Positions 57,215-64,000 of a DNA stretch of 64,000 nucleotides are shown here, piece by piece. The translations under genes and the position numbers were made by a program. Source of the DNA: Brevundimonas aurantiaca (lineage in GTDB: Bacteria > Pseudomonadota > Alphaproteobacteria > Caulobacterales > Caulobacteraceae); the NCBI RefSeq assembly GCF_014199955.1, contig NZ_JACHOQ010000005.1:1-64000 (forward strand). Reading direction: 5' to 3'. Positions within the stretch are counted from its first letter, which is position 1. Each line of letters opens with the position of its first letter. The notes beneath the pieces were generated by a model. It was not told the origin of the DNA, did no database searches, and saw nothing but the letters and a program-made list of their open reading frames with translations.

Positions 57215-57649
57215 ATGGCCGCCAAGATTAAATCAGGCGGCGGCGGCAGCCAGGTCGAGGCCAACAGCGATATCAACGTCACGCCTTTCGTTGATATCAT
57301 GCTCGTCCTGCTCATCATCTTCATGGTTGCGGCTCCGCTCGCATCCGTGTCGGTGCCGGTAGAGTTGCCGATCGCCGTCGCCAAGGCGGCCCCGAACCCG
57401 CCCAAGCCGGTCTATATTTCGATCCAGAACGACGGCGACGTCTTTGTGGGCGACTTCCAGACCAGCATCGGAACTCTGGGAGAAGATCTGACCAAACAGA
57501 TCGGCTCCCGGAACCCGGCCGATGAGCGGATCTTCATTCGGGCTGACCAAAACACCCGCTACGGCGACTTCATGCAGGTCATGAACGCTTTGCAGGATAA
57601 CGGCTTCTACAGCGTTGCACTGGTCGGCGAAGACCAGGCGACGAGCTAG
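57215..57649 (+). CDS. exbD: Biopolymer transport protein ExbD
   Basis: A 144-residue single-span protein. After a short cytosolic start (AKIKSGGGGSQVEANSDINVTPFVDIMLVLLIIFMVAAPLA) the membrane helix carries the conserved Asp (FVDIMLVLLIIFMV) needed for proton use. The periplasmic domain (YISIQNDGDVFVGDF, ERIFIRADQNTRYGDFMQVMNALQDNGFYSVALV) is typical. Only one exbD follows here, whereas some Caulobacterales have two. It is 5 bases after exbB and 14 before tonB. Confidence 0.94.
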   Translation: MAAKIKSGGGGSQVEANSDINVTPFVDIMLVLLIIFMVAAPLASVSVPVELPIAVAKAAPNPPKPVYISIQNDGDVFVGDFQTSIGTLGEDLTKQIGSRNPADERIFIRADQNTRYGDFMQVMNALQDNGFYSVALVGEDQATS

Positions 57650-57663
57650 ATGGCGGAGATAGT

Positions 57664-58383
57664 ATGACAGACGTCACTTATCATCGCAGTCGTTACGACG
57701 TACCCAAGGCCAAGGGCTTCATGGGGGTTTCCTACCCCGTGCTGATCGTGTGCCTGCTGATCGTCACCCTTCTGTTCGCCCTGCTGATCTTCTTCCTTCA
57801 GCAGTCGAAGTTTAAGCTCAAGGAGTTCAACTACGTCGACGAGTCCGTCGAGGTCGAGTTGGTCGAGCCGGTTCCTCCGCCTCCGCCCCCGCCGCCCCCG
57901 CCGCCCCCGCCGACGGATACGCCTCCGCCGCCGAAGCTTCAGGTTCGCGTGCCTGCGCCCGTCCCGAACATCGTTCCGCCTCCGCCGGTCAACATCACGC
58001 CGACGAAGAAGGAAGATCGGGTCGAGTACACCGGTCCGCCCGTCGTCGTCCCCGGCCCGCCGCCGCCTCCGGCTCCGCCGGCGCCGCCCAAGCCGTCCGT
58101 GATCACGAACGTGCAGTGGGCCCGCCAGCCGCGTCCGACCGCCGACGACTTCCCCGCCCGCGCTCTGGAACGGGAAATCAGCGGCTCGGCCACGGTCGAG
58201 TGCACGGCTCGCGCCAACGGCTCCCCGGCCAACTGTCGGGTGGTCTCGGAAGAGCCGGCCGGCATGGGCTTCGGTCGCGCCGCCATTCGGGTGGTTCAGC
58301 GTGGACAGCTGTCCCCGCGGACCGTCGACGGCGCCGCCCAGGACGCCACCTTCCGCGTCCGGGTGCCCTTCACCCTCGGGTGA
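57664..58383 (+). CDS. tonB: Energy transducer TonB
   Basis: A 239-residue protein. The N-terminal membrane anchor (about 24-45, VLIVCLLIVTLLFALLIFFL) is followed by a Pro-rich periplasmic spacer (PPPPPPPPPPPPPT and related runs). The C-terminal domain (about 150-239, including PTADDFPARALEREISGSATVECTARANGSPANCRVVSEEPAGMGFGRAAIRVV) docks to the TonB box of receptors. The CCG/CCC repeat in the DNA near 57870-57910 is this spacer. A strong terminator follows. It supplies energy to the receptors at 15, 26 and 31 kb. Confidence 0.93.
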   Translation: MTDVTYHRSRYDVPKAKGFMGVSYPVLIVCLLIVTLLFALLIFFLQQSKFKLKEFNYVDESVEVELVEPVPPPPPPPPPPPPPTDTPPPPKLQVRVPAPVPNIVPPPPVNITPTKKEDRVEYTGPPVVVPGPPPPPAPPAPPKPSVITNVQWARQPRPTADDFPARALEREISGSATVECTARANGSPANCRVVSEEPAGMGFGRAAIRVVQRGQLSPRTVDGAAQDATFRVRVPFTLG

Positions 58384-58404
58384 GGCGCAGCCTTCAAAGG
58401 ACAG

Positions 58405-58435
58405 ACGCCCCGGAGAGCCATCTCCGGGGCGTTTT
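58405..58435 (+). terminator. Rho-independent terminator after tonB
   Basis: ACGCCCCGGAGA and TCTCCGGGGCGT form a perfect 12-bp stem with a GCCA loop and TTTTC run. It closes the exbB-exbD-tonB operon. Confidence 0.93.
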
Positions 58436-58522
58436 CTTTTGTGCCGCGTCGTCACGAAATCGCATCAAGCCGCTTGATCCCCTGTCGCAGGACCGGTAGA
58501 GAACGCGCCTCGCGATGCGCGG

Positions 58523-58599
58523 GCCGCCTTAGCTCAGTTGGTTAGAGCGCCGGTTTGTGGAACCGGAGGTCCTCAGTTCAAGCCTGAGAGGCGGTACCA
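58523..58599 (+). tRNA. tRNA-His (GUG anticodon), A73 type
   Basis: GCCGCCT pairs with AGGCGGT, with G1 opposite U72, then A73 and encoded CCA. The anticodon loop TTGTGGA gives GTG, reading CAC/CAU. Most tRNA-His have an extra G-1 and C73; the A73 with G1-U72 is the alphaproteobacterial exception, matched by a diverged histidyl-tRNA synthetase. Confidence 0.95.
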
Positions 58600-58709
58600 T
58601 CGCAGAGGCCGGGCGGGCTTGATGCCCCGGCCTGTAGCTCCCATCTCCTGATCGTCGGCCTCCATTTTCCGTTTTTGGGCCGATCCCCCACATCGACAGG
58701 AGAGCGCAG

Positions 58710-59696
58710 ATGAAGACGCGCAAACTGGGTCCCAGCGGACCCGAAGTCTCGGCCATCGGCCTGGGCTGTATGGGCATGAGCGCCTTCTATGGCGGCGCCG
58801 ACGAGGCCCAGTCCACCGCCGTCATCCACCGGGCCCTGGACCTGGGCGTGACCCTGTTCGACACGGCCGAGATGTACGGGCCCCATACGAACGAGGTCCT
58901 CCTCGGCAAGGCGCTGAAGGATCGGCGCGACCGGGCCTTCATCGCCACCAAGTTCGGCATAAACTACAACGCCGACCGGTCGAAGCTGATGGTGGACGGC
59001 AGCCCCGCCAACGTCCGCCGGGCCATTGAAGGCAGTCTCCAGCGGCTGGGCGTCGATCACGTCGATCTCTACTATCTCCACCGGGTCGATCCCGACACGC
59101 CGATCGAGGAGACGGTCGGGGCGATGGCGGAGCTGGTGACCGAGGGCAAGGTCCGCTTCCTGGGGCTGTCAGAGGCGTCGCCTGAGACCCTGCGCAAGGC
59201 CCACGCCACCCATCCGATCACCGCGCTCCAGACGGAGTATTCGTTGTGGAGCCGCGAGCCCGAAGACGCGCTTTTCGCCGTCACGCGCGAACTGGGGATC
59301 GGTTTCGTGCCCTACAGCCCGCTGGGCCGGGGCTTCTTGTCCGGCGAGATCAGGTCGGTGGACGACCTGGCCCCCGACGACTTCCGCCGCACCAACCCGC
59401 GCTTCATGGGCGAGAATTTCCAGAAGAACCTGGATCTGGTCGAGGCGGTGAAGGCGATCGCGGCCGACAAGGGCGTCACGGCCGCCCAGCTGGCCCTGGC
59501 CTGGGTCCTGGCTCAGGGGGACGATCTGATCCCCATTCCCGGCACCCGCCGGGTCGCGACCCTGGAGCAGAACGTCGCTGCCATGGACCTGGTCCTGACG
59601 CCCCAGGATCTGGCGCGAATCGACGCCGTCTTCCCCAAGGGGGCGGCGGTCGGCCATCGCTATGCCGAGGCGGCGCGGGCGGCCCTGAACCGCTGA
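58710..59696 (+). CDS. Aldo/keto reductase
   Basis: A 328-residue NADPH-dependent oxidoreductase with a TIM-barrel fold. The catalytic tetrad is present: Asp in [12 protein letters not shown], Tyr in the same motif, Lys in FIATKFG, and His in DLYYLHRVD. The C-terminal NADPH-binding region is [22 protein letters not shown]. This wording resembles the YakC/pyridoxal-reductase-like AKR13 group of broad-range reductases. The family is firm; the substrate is unknown. It is a single-gene unit ending in a strong terminator. Confidence 0.9.
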   Translation: MKTRKLGPSGPEVSAIGLGCMGMSAFYGGADEAQSTAVIHRALDLGVTLFDTAEMYGPHTNEVLLGKALKDRRDRAFIATKFGINYNADRSKLMVDGSPANVRRAIEGSLQRLGVDHVDLYYLHRVDPDTPIEETVGAMAELVTEGKVRFLGLSEASPETLRKAHATHPITALQTEYSLWSREPEDALFAVTRELGIGFVPYSPLGRGFLSGEIRSVDDLAPDDFRRTNPRFMGENFQKNLDLVEAVKAIAADKGVTAAQLALAWVLAQGDDLIPIPGTRRVATLEQNVAAMDLVLTPQDLARIDAVFPKGAAVGHRYAEAARAALNR

Positions 59697-59719
59697 GGTC
59701 CCGGCTCTGAACGCCATGA

Positions 59720-59753
59720 AAAGGCCCGGCCGGAGCGATCCGGCCGGGCCTTT
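59720..59753. terminator. Bidirectional terminator between aldo/keto reductase and DUF2147 genes
   Basis: AAAGGCCCGGCCGG and CCGGCCGGGCCTTT form a perfect 14-bp stem with loop AGCGAT. A-run and T-run flank both sides, so it serves the two convergent genes. Confidence 0.93.
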
Positions 59754-59774
59754 GCTGTTCTGCGCCGAAGAGGA

Positions 59775-60197
59775 TTACTGGATGCGGGTCCAGGTCTGGG
59801 TTTTGCACAGGGGGGCGACGACGCAGCCGCGCAGATTCAGGCTGTTGTCCCCGTTCATGGTGATGGTGCCGCGATAGGTGCGGCCGTCAGCAGGATTATA
59901 GACCGAGCCGTTGCGCCATTCCGTGGGGCCGCCGGTAAAGCCCGACAGCATGGGCAGATTGCGCAGGGTCCGGCCCCGCAGGCTGGCGTCACGATTGTGC
60001 TCGTCGCGAACATTGGGGTCGGCGCGGATGTGGTTCGACGTCACCAGGGTTCCGCACAGGGCCTGGCCACAGCGGCTGATCCGCACCTGGCCGCCGTTGG
60101 TCGGTGTCTGCCACAGGCCAGTCGGATCGCCGGCCAGGGCGGGGGAGGCGAGGGCGGTCGCCAGGGCGGCGGCGGCCAGCATGATCTTGGTCTTCAT
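59775..60197 (-). CDS. DUF2147 exported protein
   Basis: A 140-residue exported protein. The signal peptide MKTKIMLAAAALATALASPALAG is followed by a DUF2147 beta-sandwich: DPTGLWQTPTNGGQVRISRCGQALCGTLVT, LRGRTLRNLPMLSGF, WRNGSVYNPADGRTYRGTITMNGDNSLNLRGCV. The two Cys pairs (RCGQALCG, GCVVAPLC) probably form disulfides. DUF2147 members are periplasmic, and some are induced by envelope stress; no activity is known. A 175-base gap separates it from ligA, downstream of which a 16-bp palindrome sits at 60324-60339. Confidence 0.88.
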   Translation of the reverse strand: MKTKIMLAAAALATALASPALAGDPTGLWQTPTNGGQVRISRCGQALCGTLVTSNHIRADPNVRDEHNRDASLRGRTLRNLPMLSGFTGGPTEWRNGSVYNPADGRTYRGTITMNGDNSLNLRGCVVAPLCKTQTWTRIQ

Positions 60198-60372
60198 CGT
60201 CGTTTCCTCTGTTCGGGTCGGCGACGCCGCCCGTTGAGCGCAAGGTGATCCCGGTTTTGGATCAAAACAAGGCTCTGCCGATCACCTTATCGCCAACAAA
60301 AACCGGACCTTAGGGAAGCTTTTCGCAGCTGGAGCTGCGGGCGTTCCGCGCGCGGACCGGCTGAGCCCCGAC

Positions 60373-62745
<2,373 letters not shown>

Positions 62746-62823
62746 TCAGGTTCATCCCGTCAACGCGGCTGACGGCGCCGCAGCGCCGCGCTAAGTTGCC
62801 GTATCGACCCCGTGGAGCCGCCC

Positions 62824-63792
62824 ATGCCGACCGTCCGTTCTTTCGTCAGCGCCCTCATGACGGCGGGCCTCGCGCTTGGGGCGGCCGGCTGTGTCACGCC
62901 GACCGCGACGCCGGCCGGCCAGCCGGTCGCCCCGCTCGCCTCCGTCTATGATCAGCTGTTGGCGGACGTGCGGATCCTGTCGTCGGACGAGATGGAGGGG
63001 CGCGACACCGGCTCGACTGGCGGAGAGCGGGCCAGGGCCTATCTCGTGTCGCGGCTGGAGGCCCTGGACGTGGCGCCGGCGCCGTTCGGGCGGCTGCAGC
63101 CCTTCGAAGCCATGGGCGATTCGCCCAACGGGCCGACGACCTATCGCGGCGTCAATATTCTGGGGCTGATCCCCGGCCGCCGGGTCAGCGACCGCTATAT
63201 CGTCGTGTCGGCCCACTATGATCACGTCGGCGTCCACGGCGGTCGGATCTACAACGGCGCCGACGACAACGCCTCCGGCGTCGCGACCGCCCTGGAGCTG
63301 GCCAAGCGGCTGAAGGCCGAGGCGCCGGAGCACAGCGTTCTGCTCGTCTTCTTCGACGGGGAAGAGCGCGGGCTTCTGGGGGCGAAAGAGTTCGTCAAGG
63401 CCCCGCCCATGCCCCTGTCCGCCGTCGCCCTGAACCTGAACTTCGACATGACGGCGCGGGCCGAGACCGATGGGCGGCTATGGGTCACGGGGACCTATCA
63501 GAATCCGAGTCTACGCCCGATCCTGGAGCCGATCGCCCCGGTAGGGCCGGTCCGCCTCGCCTTCGGCAAGGACACGCCGCAGGACGAGGGAGAGGACAAT
63601 TGGGTGGACGCCTCCGATCACGCCCCCTTCCATGAGGCCGGGGTTCCCTTCCTCTATATGGGCGTCGATTATCACCCCGACTATCATCGCCCCAGCGACG
63701 ACTTCGAGCGGATCAAGCCGGAGGTCTTCGCCGCCTCGACCGAACTGGCCATCGCCGGATTCCGGGCTCTGGACCGGTCGTTGGATCGCTGA
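62824..63792 (+). CDS. M28 zinc aminopeptidase-like lipoprotein
   Basis: A 322-residue exported metallopeptidase. A signal ending in AAGC (Cys about 23) marks it as a lipoprotein. The M28 zinc ligands are visible as VVSAHYDHVGVHG (His, Asp), YNGADDNASGVATALELA (bridging Asp), VFFDGEERGLLGAKEF (catalytic and ligand Glu), NFDM (Asp) and DYHPDYHRPSDDF (last His). The protein probably trims peptides in the periplasm. The ATG at 62824 has GGAG 6 bases upstream; a GTG 12 bases earlier is in frame but less likely. The next gene begins on its stop codon (TGATG). Confidence 0.9.
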   Translation: MPTVRSFVSALMTAGLALGAAGCVTPTATPAGQPVAPLASVYDQLLADVRILSSDEMEGRDTGSTGGERARAYLVSRLEALDVAPAPFGRLQPFEAMGDSPNGPTTYRGVNILGLIPGRRVSDRYIVVSAHYDHVGVHGGRIYNGADDNASGVATALELAKRLKAEAPEHSVLLVFFDGEERGLLGAKEFVKAPPMPLSAVALNLNFDMTARAETDGRLWVTGTYQNPSLRPILEPIAPVGPVRLAFGKDTPQDEGEDNWVDASDHAPFHEAGVPFLYMGVDYHPDYHRPSDDFERIKPEVFAASTELAIAGFRALDRSLDR

Positions 63793-64000
63793 TGCGGCGC
63801 CTGGGCGGGATTCTTCTCTGTATTGCAGCCCTGGCGGCGTGCGAAGGCCGGGAGGGCGGAGTGCGTCGGGGGACGGAGACCGCAGAGCGGGCGCCGGTTG
63901 AGGCGGCCTTCCGTCACCATCTGAGCGGCGACGTCTCGGGCCAGTATCGGCCGGTTGGGGGCGGGGCTGCACCGGGGGAGTTGGCCGGGCTGTTCGTCGG
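63792..64000 (+). CDS. Lipoprotein gene cut by the window end
   Basis: The first 69 codons of a reading frame are present. It begins MRRLGGILLCIAALAAC, a lipoprotein signal with lipobox LAAC, then a polar Gly/Arg-rich stretch with no recognised domain (VEAAFRHHLSGDVSG). The ATG overlaps the stop of the M28 peptidase gene by one base, so the two are coupled. The remainder lies outside the window, so family and function cannot be given. Confidence 0.6.
   Translation, partial: MRRLGGILLCIAALAACEGREGGVRRGTETAERAPVEAAFRHHLSGDVSGQYRPVGGGAAPGELAGLFV

Noticed and set aside
57860-57925. CCG/CCC-rich direct repeats considered as a DNA repeat element
   Set aside because: They encode the proline-rich spacer of TonB in frame and need no other explanation.
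60324-60339. CGCAGCTGGAGCTGCG palindrome between ligA and the DUF2147 gene as a terminator
   Set aside because: On the ligA strand it is followed by AAAAG rather than T residues, and the 2-base spacer is too short for a normal loop. No function assigned.

Overview
The window reads as chromosome from a stalked or holdfast-forming alphaproteobacterium of the Caulobacteraceae, most like Brevundimonas. The evidence is very high GC content, a holdfast polysaccharide (hfs) cluster, a spmX polarity gene, flbT/flaF, many TonB-dependent receptors, a CtrA-like box, and a tRNA-His with the alphaproteobacterial A73 identity. There is no integrase, transposase, CRISPR array or rRNA operon. Most of the window is ordinary core genome with two kinds of accessory content: surface and nutrient-uptake loci, and one small reverse-transcriptase cassette.

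Layout. 0-2 kb: an RcnB-like protein, a glutathione S-transferase and a Sel1-like protein. 2-10 kb: holdfast synthesis and export, with hfsD divergent from hfsA-hfsB, and an opposing, overlapping operon hfsE-hfsF-GT2-GT2. 9.9-11.2 kb: tRNA-Ser(GCU) followed by a low-GC minimal reverse transcriptase, an upstream 50-codon ORF that overlaps it, and about 280 bp of noncoding DNA. This is the best candidate for an undescribed system. 11.2-18.8 kb: a phosphoester-scavenging locus (TonB receptor, calcineurin-like phosphoesterase, PhoD, PAP2 phosphatase) with a tandem TetR regulator. 19-21.4 kb: DUF2231 protein, sorbosone-dehydrogenase-like lipoprotein, heme oxygenase. 21.4-25.9 kb: a complete YjfI/J/K/L/M/C-type envelope module arranged divergently. 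26-35.5 kb: a TonB receptor, then a FecI/FecR/STN-type receptor signalling set ending in a phospholipase C-phosphatase fusion.

35.6-47 kb: tRNA-Ser(CGA), NadQ-like regulator, HD hydrolase, a lipoprotein, a MoxR ATPase, acidic small proteins, flbT-flaF, a 21-codon ORF with an extreme Shine-Dalgarno sequence, exoD, isovaleryl-CoA dehydrogenase, spmX, mgtE, tRNA-Leu and fliN. 47-55.7 kb: lipB, a secreted S41-like protein, msrB, tRNA-Thr, and the core string murA-DUF2948-UPF0262-infA-maf-RNase E/G-yacG, then tRNA-Phe. 55.8-64 kb: exbB-exbD-tonB (the energy source for the receptors above), tRNA-His, an aldo/keto reductase, a DUF2147 protein, ligA, an M28 peptidase and the start of a lipoprotein gene cut by the window end.

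Several genes fit one lifestyle: holdfast attachment, pole identity (SpmX), flagellin control (FlbT/FlaF, FliN), and scavenging in dilute water through TonB receptors paired with secreted phosphatases. All functions are inferred from sequence motifs and gene context. No database search was run.
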